A DNA stretch of 64,000 bases, from positions 249,122,032 to 249,186,031 of the forward strand of contig NC_090024.1 in NCBI RefSeq assembly GCF_037176765.1, given 5' to 3'. The notes below the pieces were generated by a model that searched no databases, had not been told where the DNA came from, and was given only the letters and a program-made list of their open reading frames with translations. Below, in pieces: positions 34,531 through 45,271 of the stretch (its first letter is position 1; each line of letters opens with the position of its first letter). The stretch comes from Anolis sagrei. Its lineage: Eukaryota > Chordata > Lepidosauria > Squamata > Anolidae. Made by a program: the position numbers and the translations under genes.

Positions 34531-34990
34531 TGATATGGGGCCGCTTTTAGGAGGGTCTCCCCAGCCGAGGAGATCCCGAGGACCGCACCAAAGAGGGTCC
34601 CTGAACCTTGGCGAGGGCAGCAAAGCCAATTCCAGCCGCAGAAAATATTAAAAATAATAAATCCTCGCCAAAGCGGAAGAAGATGGCGACCGAGGCATTT
34701 TTATTAGCGATTCAGCTGAGATCGGATGCACTGTGGGAATAGTTCCACCACAGGCATACCAGCACAGAGTTTACAGGCATTTTTAGAGGCAAAATGCAGG
34801 AAAACATTTCAAAACGCCCTCCCTCTTGGGCTCCTTAGCAAATCAGGGGGAGGGAGGCAGGACGGAAGAGGGGCGTTGTGTCCAGAGAGGATGAGGACAT
34901 TCCACTGTCCTGGATTTCCGGTGCCCGAGGGATCCGCCAGCCAAGGAAACTAGGGGGTTTTTTTTGTTCTTGTGATGGATCAGTGATTAG
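34530..34990 (-). mobile_element. LTR fossil related to 11,560-12,250
   Basis: Shares with the earlier fossil GATTCAGCTGAGATC and the GAGATCC/GGACCGC pattern on the plus strand. Old and partial; ends uncertain. Confidence 0.4.
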
Positions 34991-35949
34991 GGATAATCAT
35001 TTGATTCAGGTTTTCCCCTTCCAGGATCAGGTAAGGTAAAAGGTGAGGCTGGGAAGGATGCTTGTTGTGAAGGGAAACTTGGCAGAGGAGGAAATCACAG
35101 TCTGAGGACCCCCTCCTCAAGTCAAATAGTAACTCCAGGTCCCGTTGTTCAGGTGTGAGTTCCAAGTCAATAGGTGTTTTTGTGATTCCTGCTCAGCCTC
35201 CCAAAGGGCCAAAGAGTTCATGGCTGGGTCAGACTTCTGAAGGAAATACATAGAAGGAAAGTATATAGATCAATTGCCCCTTCTCCATCCCACCCACCAG
35301 AGAAATTTAATAAAGAAATTATTTTCAAGCAATGTGAGTCCATGAGCGGGAAAGATGTCCTTGTGAGTCCAAAACGTTAGGCAGAGCTGCCACGCTGGGA
35401 TCGGAGCTGGTCCTTGGGAAACTACAACTCTCATGGAGGGCAGAAGTCCCAAGATCCAGCCGTTTCCCAAAAGCCTCGTGGGGTCCTTGTTGTTGTCAGT
35501 GCTTTGGCAATGTGACCAAGACTTGACCCTTGTTGTGTAGTCTGGTGCCCTTGCCCTTGGCAGAACTATAAGTCACTATCCCTTTTTGGGGGGGGGGGGT
35601 CGACATCACAACTCCCTTCTTCTCCAGGGCAAGGAAACGTAAACAAAGCCCTCCTGACAAAGAGCCACCCAGCCACAGATGTGGATAGATAGATACATAT
35701 GATGCACACTGTGCCGTTACACCCAGATGCTTTATACAAAAAACAACCTATGATGTGCGGTGACTCTGCCTGGGAAAACTGCTGGGGCTTTCTGGAGAAA
35801 ATTGAAATAATCACCCATTGAGTCTATTGCAAGTTCTGAATGTCCAAAAAGAATATTTATTTCAAAGTCTTGCAGACTTGGTACAGTTCTTTCAAAGTTG
35901 CAATCAAACAGTCAATAGAGGAAATCAAACAGATACTCCTTCTCCACCA
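34990..35949. other. No gene recognised
   Basis: Mixed unique-looking sequence. 35,580-35,700 resembles 33,870-33,965 (CCTCCTGACAAAGAGCCA). No convincing frame. Confidence 0.4.
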
Positions 35950-36315
35950 AATTTGGGCATATCGGTTATTTGTGCCAAATTATGCCAATTAATTTGAAAA
36001 ATAGGATCCATGTTAGTGTTAATATTTAACTCAAATCAACCTACACTTTGTGCAAGTGATAAACGTTCTAATAGTCTCATCTCCACTGGAACAAGAATTC
36101 CAGCTTTCCACTTCTGTAGGGAGGAAGTTTCTCTGCTGGCTGGAGGGGGCTGGACCCAATTCCCTTTGGGGGTCTCTGGCATCTCATTCCCTGGAGCTAC
36201 ATAAACTGGATGGCCAAACGCCGCCTTGGCGTAGTCGTGGTTCTCTTGCTTTCCTTGGATTCCACCTGGCTCTCACTCCTGGTCCTGTTGTCTCCTGTTG
36301 TCTCCGCAAATTCAC

Positions 36316-36978
36316 CTTTCTCTCCAAGTCTTTGGCACAGAGTATGTTTCCGACCGGGCTGGATCCGGCTGAAACCCTGGCTGATATCTCTGCCGTATCC
36401 CAACACTTGTGAGGCTTTTCACCTGAGGAGAATGAGAAGAAGGACATCCCATGACACAAGGCAGCCTCACCCGCTTGGTGAAGGACCCAATTTTGGGCCC
36501 AGATCTAAAATATGAGGATGCCTGTTGCCCCCCACCTGGCTCCCTTCCCAGATCAGAAGTCCAGCAGGGAAGAGGAGTGGAGACCCCATGCCGGGAAGCC
36601 AGCCAGACCAGTTCAAACTGCTTTAATGAACCAGAGAAGGAAATGCAAAGACTACCCAAGACTTCTAGAACAAACTTTGTCCTGTGCTGCCTTGGACTCA
36701 CCTGAGGAGGAGGAACGGGGCAACCCAAGAGCTCTGGTGTCAGTTGGAAGCCACTTGCAGCATCCTTCTCTTTGCATCGTTGGCAACCAAACAGGCCTGG
36801 GTCTTTCTCAGCCATACGTGTGAGCATTTCTTCATGATACAGAGCTTCGTGGTACCACTTATCCAGACATACTTGTCCCATGGGGGGCGGGGTGGGTGTT
36901 GATGTGCCTGGAGCTTTGCCTGAAAGCTTGGCCTCACCCTTGGTCAGGCTTGTGGGGCTTGTAGTCCAAGCTGTGCTC
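36316..36978 (-). CDS. Candidate two exons of an unrecognised gene, array unit 1
   Basis: Exon a (36,702-36,978, 277 bases) follows a pyrimidine-rich acceptor ending CTGCAG and ends at CAG|GTGAGT. It is open and encodes TTSPTSLTKGEAKLSGK, then CLDKWYHEALYHEEMLTRMA and a GCQRC pair. Exon b (36,316-36,422) follows CATTCTCCTCAG, starts in the matching phase and encodes SVGIRQRYQPGFQPDPARSE then YSVPKTWRE with an AAG|GTGAAT donor. Exon a has the same length, frame and splice sites in all three array units. I do not recognise the protein. The next and previous exons are not certain; a possible upstream exon ends at a GTGAGT donor at 37,674-37,679. It could be a real small gene copied with the array, or a processed look-alike. 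Confidence 0.45.
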
Positions 36979-36982
36979 CTGC

Positions 36983-37033
36983 AGAAAGGAAGGAAGGAAG
37001 GAAGGAAGGAAGGAAGGAAGGAAGGAAGGAAGG
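36983..37033 (+). repeat. (GGAA)n microsatellite, unit 1
   Basis: About twelve units, placed directly upstream (minus strand) of candidate exon a, so it would form its polypyrimidine tract. Confidence 0.95.
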
Positions 37034-38221
37034 GCTTGAGTCCACGGCACAAGGCGTCTGGTTCCCAAAGAGCAGTCCTGCTGCTGACACGAGGGTTTCA
37101 CCCTTTGCGCCCCTGGCTGGGGGCTCCGCCTCACAGAGTCATTCTATGGGACTTCTTCTGAGCAGTGTGGGTTGCATCGATTAGGATGATCGCCTTAGAG
37201 TTCTGTTCCTGGCTGTCATTTAGTTTTGCATATAGAAAAACATTTTTGTCTCTTCCTCTTCCTTTGTAGAGTCTTTATTCTGCTTGCTTGCATGTTTGTA
37301 TTTCTGTTCTTTTAAATAACAATTAATGTAAAAGATGCCAAATGTTTCCACTTTACTAAAATATACAGCACTAAAAACTTTGGGAAAGGTTCCTTCTTTC
37401 CCCAATCGCGGATCAATTAACCAGGAACGGATCACAAACGTCACAAAGGAAATGTCATATTTCCAATTTGGCCACACTGGGACATCATCATCCTTTGAGT
37501 CACCACCACCACCACCATTTCTTGGGGGCCATGGAGCTCTGCGCGACTGCCTGTCTGTCACCAACCGAGTCTGCTAATGTCAGAATGAGACTCCCATGCC
37601 ATAGGGAAGAAGGAGCATCCCCAGACTTTGCCTAAATGGGGCAAAATAGCATTCAACCGGGAAAACCTAGAATACTCACCAAAATACATGTGCATAGCAG
37701 ATAAACTCTGTGTTGAACTCAAGGTACATCTGGGTCTTCTATATAGTGTAGTCAAGCCACATATAACCGCATCTGTAAGGGATCCAAAGACACAACTGGA
37801 CAGGAGTTGGATGTCTGGCAAGTGGCCGGCCTCTCTCCCTCCCAGCTGCCACCTCTGCTCAGACCTGAAGGTCATCCCCATAGTGACCTCATCATTATCA
37901 TCATTCATGGCATCAGAGTGTTTGTGATCAGCTGAGGCTGCCTCCATGTCAACAACAGTTTAGGCAACCCTTGCCACCAGGCCCCATCTGCAATACTGTA
38001 GGATATCGTTGAACTGCTTTGAACTGCATTCTATGAAGCTACGTATGGCAGAATGCATGATGGCGCCTCGGGTGTTCTTTATTGGAAGTTACATAATGGG
38101 TGTAGAAGAGTTTAACATGAAGCACTCCCTCACTAATCCAAAAGGGTCGGTTACGCACATATTGTGAACAGATAATTGGTAATATTGGTAAAATACATAT
38201 TATTATTATTTTACATTTCAG

Positions 38222-38318
38222 TTGGAAGATGAGCAAGTGAAAGACTGTATGATAAAATGGGATGTTTATCGACCAGAAGTTGATGGCAAAAGTGACTAGG
38301 AGGGTGATATTGGAATCA
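38222..38318 (+). pseudogene. Candidate exon remnant, plus strand, unit 1
   Basis: After a TTTTACATTTCAG acceptor the frame reads LEDEQVKDCMIKWDVYRPEV then DGKSD followed by a stop; in unit 2 the same codon is GAG and the frame goes on as EEGDIGIT. Protein not recognised; downstream boundary unknown, merging with a CR1-like piece near 38,318. Confidence 0.35.
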
Positions 38319-38576
38319 CAGGATAACAGAGTTGGAAGAGACCACATCGATCATCATTAACTGACCCAAATAGTACTTTTTCTGTGACTTTTGTGAGTGT
38401 TGACTATAAAAGTGTAGCTCAGAACTGTCACAGTTAGTTTCTCATCCACAATATTACTACTATGCTATAAAGGTGCCAATATATGGGAGATGATTTCCCA
38501 GCCACAGAGTAGAGATACCACAATACAATGTATTTGGATCTCCAAGATGTTTTTTTGGTATATGCAAGGTCTACAT

Positions 38577-38698
38577 CAGTGGTTCTCAACCTGCAAGTCC
38601 CCAGGTGTTTTGGCCTTCAACTCCCAGAAATCCTAACAGCTGGTCTACTGGGAGTTGTAGGCCAAAACTCCTGAGGATCCACAGGTTGAGAACCATTG
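38577..38698. mobile_element. hAT MITE with 8-base target duplication, unit 1
   Basis: Ends CAGTGGTTCTCAACCTG and its inverse; the body folds back (TTGGCCTTCAACTCCCAGAA against its complement). Flanked by GTCTACAT on both sides (38,569-38,576 and 38,699-38,706), the 8-base duplication of hAT elements. Confidence 0.93.
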
Positions 38699-41189
38699 GT
38701 CTACATTTAGTCAGCTAACATTGGGAACTTGTATTAACTGACCTAAACATGGATGGGTTATGGGTAGATAAACCAATAAGCCAGTGGGTGCTAAATACCG
38801 ATCCTCTGATGACATTTACGATACGCCTTCCGAGATATGTCAACCCTGGCTAGGTGACTCTGATGTCTATCTGACCCTGAGGAGGAGCCCTGGACCCAGC
38901 GTCGATGTCATGAAGGTAGAGCTGTTGCCTTAGAGTTGGATCCAGAGTGGCCTTCCTGCCTGCCTGTGGAAGGAAGGAAGGAAGGGCTCCATCTCCTTCC
39001 ATAAAGGACGTTGTGTCCCAAGGACGTTCCTCCGGAAAGAGAGGCAGAAGGCGCATTTCATTCATTTCTCTGTGTGACTTGTACACACACAGCAACAACA
39101 ACAACGACAACTCTATGCTTCTGTTCTGTATTCGGATCTGTTACTTAATAGAGATCTCAGTCGCTGTTACAGGAGACTAGTTCCGGTGGAGGCAGCATGG
39201 AGGCTGCAGCAGCTTGCTGAGGCTCCTCGAGCTCCAAAGCTGAAACCTCACCTAAGGGGTCGGGGGAGTAATATCACCCCCCAACAACGACAGATAAAGT
39301 GTGTTGGCATTCCTCCAAGGCACGCAGCGAGGGGGGGTTTCCTTGGAAACCTCTACTGGCAACGAGAGACCTTGGAGATAAGACCCGGGATGAGATGGTA
39401 TTGCGGCTTACCGCCTCCATTAAGATTAATTAATTGGAGTTACAAAGAAACAAAAAGTAAAGAGAGATAAAGGAAACGGAGGGAAGAAAGAGCAAAGAGC
39501 AAAGAAAGGAAACTTGCTGAATAAGCTACCCATAGAGACTGGACATAAGAGTAAATTATTTGTTTGAATGGGAGCTCTTTGAAGTCGAACTATTTACAAA
39601 CTACAAACTACAAATTACTCAAAATGATGGCGGCGTGGTAAGCAGCGAACCTTCTTCCCGGGGTAAGAGAGGGGCCTCAATTTACCTTATTCTGGCTCTA
39701 TTTCCCCTTTTGGACTCCTAAAAAACCGCCCCCACACAAACAGTAATTCCCAGGGTCACGAAAGTGAGCTTGGAGACCTGTTTCGGGGAGCGTCGGAGAA
39801 AGTAGACAAACAAACGGGGAAGGAGGAAAGGAGAAGACAACTGGGCCACCGCCATTGTTGGCCCCAAGCTCCCTACCTCCCAGCTACTGGACCCCTTCTG
39901 GACCCCCTTACACCCTCCAGTCTCCAGCTTCGATAATCTTAGCTTGGACGTTGTACCTGGACGGAGAAGTGGAGGCTTTGTTCGGCTACTTGGCCGCCCA
40001 GCGGGTTGGCAGACTGACCTCCGAGAGGGCTGTTTTCACCCACGCCGCCCCCTCCTGCTCGGCCCAGCCGGTTTGCATTCCAGCTGCAGCCTCGGACATC
40101 TGGCTGCTTCAGCCGTGCGAATCGGCTCCCCAGAAGAGAAGAGTGGAGGTGGAGCGAGGCCCACCTCTAGTTGGGTCCGAGCACGCTCCCTCCCAAACCA
40201 CAGATTAGTCGACCGGAGCTTTTGGGGCCGGGATAACTCGCAGTTTGCTGGCCTTGTCGGCGTGCGGCGCTAGGACCCCGGGGTGGCTTGAGTTGCCGCC
40301 CCAGGTCTTGACGCGGCCGCCATCTTGGTTCGTGGTGCGGTTATCGCGGCGGCTCCCTGCGGCCAAAACTGGCCTTCTGTGCTCCGGGAGCAGGCACATC
40401 CATCAGCTTAGCCCCTGCGCTTCATCGCCCGGCGGAGCCATCGACTGGTCGGCAGGGCTGCCGTTCGGACATTAGCGGCTCTTCGACACCTCCTGCTCGG
40501 CGGCTTGGCGGCGTTGGAGCCTAGAGCGAGGTCGGTGGTTGTCATCTCTAGCCGCCCTTCCAGACGCCTAGGCTTTCCATCTGATGCTCTCCCCTTCCCC
40601 AGGGAAGTCTGCCCTGGCTGGCCTGGTTTGGGTCAGAGCCTGGGGGCAGCTAAACGGAGTTGGGTCAGGACCGCATCCCTCCAGAGCATCACTGGGGCCA
40701 AACTGTGTATGCCATCGACGCTACCAACTTTAGGCCAACGCTGTGCTGACCGACCTTGGTTGTCCGACGTGTGCTGACTAACTATCTATTGTGCCGACTA
40801 CCTGTGCTGTTCAATCTATTGTGCCGACCGCTGTGCTGTTCAATTTACTGTGCTGTCCACCTGCGTGTCCATCCTTTACCATCGGGCCGATTTCGGCCGT
40901 TGATCATCTTTGCGGACACTAGCTTTATCTCTGGAAGGACCAATACCAATTCACCTTTTGATCCATTTTCAGTCATTCATTGCCTTGATTTTGTGTGTCT
41001 TAACATCTCTACCAACAGATTAGGTGGTGCTGTTATTTTGTACAATTCTAGCACTTTATATTATCAGCACCTTAATCCTTTAGCACTTTAAATTGTTATC
41101 CTGTACTGTATTGGTTACTATCCAGGTGCTAGTCCCTAGCTTCTGAAATTGGGGTTCCTCCATGACGCACCTTATTTTAGCACTTTAGA

Positions 41190-41372
41190 ACAATCTCAAT
41201 AACCTTTTGCACTTTAAGACCTGGGAGGTTGCTACAACCACTGGCTGCACTTTAAGAACTTTGGTAGCTTTAGTGTGAGTGTTACTATCCTCCTTTGCAC
41301 TTTAAGATCTGTAAGATTTATACAACCACAAGCTGCACTTTACGAACTTTGGTAGCTTTATTGAGACTGCTA
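41190..41372 (+). repeat. Tandem motif in the L2 5' UTR
   Basis: Two related units of roughly 100 bases with GCACTTTAAGA and AACTTTGGTAGCTTTA in the same order; CACTTTA recurs further at 41,050-41,210. A second short repeat (TGTGCTGTTCAAT) lies at 40,800-40,845. Confidence 0.7.
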
Positions 41373-42054
41373 ACATCTACCACCCATGCTAGTTCCGATC
41401 TCCTGGTATCTTGTAACACTGCTGTTAGCTGCCTGCGGGAGAGGTAAGGAGGGGAGTGAATTGGAGATCCCAGTGCGAGTTAAACCGGTGATAAATCATA
41501 TAACCAGCAGTGAAGCATGGGGTGAAAATAGGAAGGTAGACTGCGTCATGGAGAGGGAGGGTGTTCCATTGGTCGGGGAGCCCCCATAGAAGTCGTGGTG
41601 GGGATGGGGAGATACGGGAAAAGGAGACCTCGAATTCGGCCTAGGGATCGTACAACAACATTAGTAACTCCAACTCGGTCTCCTGATATGGTGAATTGGT
41701 GTAACCAGGTCGGCGGTCCCCCCGGATTGAAGGTGGTGCTGTTGAACGCCAGATCTGTCAATGGCAAAACAGCTTTCATCCAGGATTTAATCCTGGATGA
41801 ACGGGCAGATCTGGCGTGCATCACGGAGACCTGGCTGGACGAAGCTGGAGGTGTGAATTTGACCCAGCTTTGCCCGCCAGGTTTCTCCGTGCAGCACCAA
41901 CCAAGATCCGGGGGGCGGGGAGGCGGGGTTGCAGTGATCTATAGAGACTCCATTCTTCTGACCAGGGCCCCCATCCCGCAGTCAACAAATTTTGAATGCG
42001 TCCACCTGAGGGTGGGTGACCGGGACAGATTAGGGATTCTGTTAGTGTACCGTC

Positions 42055-45000
42055 GGGGGACATGAGAGAAGCCTCCTCGCAGGATTGCAAGACATCCGGG
42101 CGTCCCCTGGGCAACGTCTTCGTAGACGGCCGATTCTCTCAACCCAGAAGCAACCGGAGACAACTTGAAGCATGCAAACAAGGAAGCAAAACAACCAACG
42201 GTCCTTTTCAGGACCAACCATGACAATAATCGCAATCAACATCGAAGGAATGTCAGCTGCCAAAGAACAACTGCTCTATGAACTGTGCCGAGATAAGAAA
42301 TGTGACGTGCTGTGTGTCCAAGAAACACACAGGGATGAACGACAGAAACGACCCAAAGTTCCAGGAATGATCCTAGTAGCGGAAAGACCACATGCGCAGT
42401 ATGGAAGTGCTGTCTTTGTCAAACCAGGCCTCCAAGTCAGCAGTGCCCACAACACTGAAGAAAACAATATCGAGGTTATAACAGTAGAGCTTAATAACAT
42501 CACCATCACCTCTGTGTCCAAGCCCCCAAATGAAGATTTCTGCTCCTCCTCCCCCGAGAACTTTGATAGGCACCAAAGGGCAGTAGTAATTGGTGACTTC
42601 AACAGCCATAGCCACGTATGGGGCTATGCCCAAGAGGACAGAAATGGAGAGGCTGTCCTGTCCTGGTCTGAACTGCACAAACTATCACTCATCCATGATA
42701 GCAAGCTCCCACCATCCTACAACAGCGGGAGATGGCACCGAGGTTATAACCCAGACCTCTTATTTGTGAGCGACAGCATCGTACAGCAATGCACCAAATC
42801 AGTGGGACCACCAATCCCAAACACACAGCACCGACCAATAATATGCCAACTGTTCCCAACAATAAGGCCTCAGGAAGTTCGATTTAAACGAAGATACAAC
42901 TTCAGAAAGGCAGATTGGACTAAATTCTCAGACATGTTAGACGACATGATCACATCGGTCGCGCCAGTCCCTGAGGAATACGAACATTTTATTGAAATAG
43001 TGAAAACCTGCTCACGGGCCTCCATACCGAGAGGCTGCAGAACCCACTACCTCCAGGGCATTACTTCTGAAACAGCTGCCTTGTTGGAAAACTATTACAG
43101 GCTCCACAACGAAGACCCATTCAGTGAGCAGACTCTTCAGGCAGCGCAGAGCATGGTGTCCTCCATCTCTGAAGCCAAGAAAGAACAGTGAATCAAGCTG
43201 ATCACAGAGGTCGACATGGGCAGGAGCAGCCAGAAGGCACGGAGGCTGCTGAGACGGTTGAGCAACGACCCCTCACAAACTAATACCCATGCCAACATAA
43301 AGGCAGATCAGATAGCACACCAACTCTTGAAGAATGGGAAACCCAACCTTGCCACCAAAGTAGGAAAGAAACCAATAGCCAGACAGCCGGAGATTGAGAA
43401 CAACAACCTCCATGAACCCTTTACATCTACTGAATTGGACATGGCTCTCAACAAATGTAAGAATGGCAAAGCAGCTGGCTTGGATGATCTACGGATGGAA
43501 CAAATCAAGAACTTTGGCCCAAAAGCAAGGCGCTGGCTGCTGGAGCTGATGAACAACTGCACTGCATCCTGTCAGATCCCCAAAATCTGGAGGAAAGCAA
43601 GAGTCATCGCCATCTTGAAGCCAGGCAAAGACCGTAATGACCCAAAAAGCTACAGACCAATCTCCCTGTTGTGCCACCTCTACAAAGTTCTGGAGAGACT
43701 TATTCTGCATAGAATTATGGAAAATATAGACCCCTGTCTGATCCCACAGCAAGCTGGCTTCAGAAAAGGCAAAAGCTGCACATCGCAAGTGCTGAACCTG
43801 ACCCAGCACATAGAAGATGGCTTTGAAAGGCAGCAGATCACAGGAGCTGTCTTCATAGACTTGTCAGCAGCCTATGATACTGTGAACCACCGCCTCCTCC
43901 TGAGAAAAATGTATAATATCACAAAGGACTACCACCTCACCCGCCTCATAGGAAACCTGCTACAAAACAGGAGCTTTTTTGTTGAGTTCCAGGGCCAGAG
44001 AAGCAGATTGCGGAAACAGAAGAATGGCCTGCCTCAGGGGAGCGTGCTTGCTCCATCCATGTTCAACATCTACACAAATGACCAGCCACTGCCAGAAGGG
44101 ACAGAAAGTTTCATCTATGCTGATGATAGTGCCATTACCGCTCAAGCAGGGAGCTTTGAGATGGTAGAACAGAAGCTCTCCGAAGCTCTAGGTGTTCTTA
44201 CTGCCTATTACAGGGAAAACCATCTGATCCCTAATCCATCTAAAACACAGACATGCGCCTTTCACCTTAAGAACAGACAAGCATCCCGAGCTCTGAGGAT
44301 TACCTGGGAAGGAATCCCACTGGAGCATTGCAGCGCACCCAAATACCTGGGAGTCACTTTGGACCGTGCTCTGACCTACAAGAAGCACTGCCTGAACATC
44401 AAACAAAAAGTGGGCGCTAGAAACAACATCATACGAAAGCTGACTGGCACAACCTGGGGATCACAACCAGACACAGTGAAGACATCTGCCCTTGCGCTAT
44501 GCTACTCTGCTGCTGAGTATGCATGCCCAGTGTGGAACACATCTCATCACACTAAAACAGTGGATGTGGCTCTTAATGAGACATGCCGCATTATCACGGG
44601 GTGTCTGCGACCCACACCACTGGAGAAATTACACTGCTTAGCCGGTATTGCACCACCTGACATCCGCCGGGAAGTAGCAGCCAATAGTGAAAGGACCAAG
44701 GCAGAGACATCTCCAGCTCATCCCGTTTGGGTATCAGCCAGCACGTCAACGACTTAAATCAAGACATAGTTTTCTTAGAACTACAGAGACACTCGCTGGA
44801 ACACCCCAGCAAGCGAGAGTCCAAAAGTGGCAGGCCCAAACCCAGCACCTCAATTCATGGGTGATACCAGATGAGAGACTCCCCCCTGGGCACTCAGAAG
44901 ACTGGGCGACTTGGAAGGCGCTGAACAGATTGCGCTCTGGCACCACGAGATGCAGAGCCAATCTTAAGAAATGGGGCTACAGGGTGGAATCCTCGGCATG

Positions 45001-45271
45001 CGAGTGCGGAGAAGAACAAACCACTGACCACCTGCTGCAATGCACCCTGAGCCCTGCCACATGCATGATGGAGGACCTTCTTGCTGCAACCCCAGAGGCA
45101 CTCCAAGTGGCCAGATACTGGTCAAAGGACATTTAACCAAATACCAAATTTACAAAATCTGTGTGGTTTTTTTTTTCTTTCTTTTTTTTTCTTTTTCTTT
45201 TTAATCTCTGTGTTTGTTTTGCTCTGTTGGAATTGTAATACAATGGTTGCTGATGACACGATAAATAAATA
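42055..45271 (+). mobile_element. Vingi-like (I-group) LINE nested in the L2
   Basis: About 3.2 kb starting GGGGACATGAGAGAAGCC and ending GATGACACGATAAATAAATAA, flanked by AGTGTACCGTC on both sides (42,044-42,054 and 45,272-45,282). One long reading frame from about 42,172: endonuclease (TIIAINIEGMSAAKEQ, VQETHRDE, VIGDFNSHSHVWGY) and reverse transcriptase (KNGKAAGLDDL, RPISLLCHLYKVLERL, FIDLSAAYDTVNH, GLPQGSVLAPSMFNIYTND, YADDSA), then a Cys-rich end (CECGEEQTTDHLL). Broken by one in-frame TGA at 43,189-43,191 and one frame change near 44,690-44,750, so nearly intact. A T-rich stretch lies at 45,165-45,202 in the 3' UTR. No RNase H is seen, which fits Vingi; clade assignment is from motif memory. 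Confidence 0.85.

Larger units (their letters stand above)
35950..39182 (+). repeat. 9-kb tandem array, unit 1, left part (internally deleted)
   Basis: Matches 51,222-57,095 of unit 2, starting at ATTTGGGCATATCGG, but lacks about 2.6 kb (unit 2 about 51,475-54,060): the join is near 36,205. The deleted part carries the minisatellites, an L1 piece and a CR1 piece. Unit 1 continues at 48,031 after the L2 insertion. Confidence 0.85.

Noticed and set aside
36360-36422. GEKPHKC at the start of exon b in another frame, as in zinc-finger linkers
   Set aside because: No CxxC or HxxxH follows; the phase joining exon a gives a different frame.
37220-37564. 114-codon open frame repeated at 55,123-55,467
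   Set aside because: No recognisable domain; most differences between the two copies change the amino acid, as expected of non-coding DNA; starts at a weak site.
37680-37947. ATG-started open frame upstream of candidate exon a
   Set aside because: The junction phase fits only in unit 2, not unit 1, and other frames of the same segment are as good; not listed as an exon.
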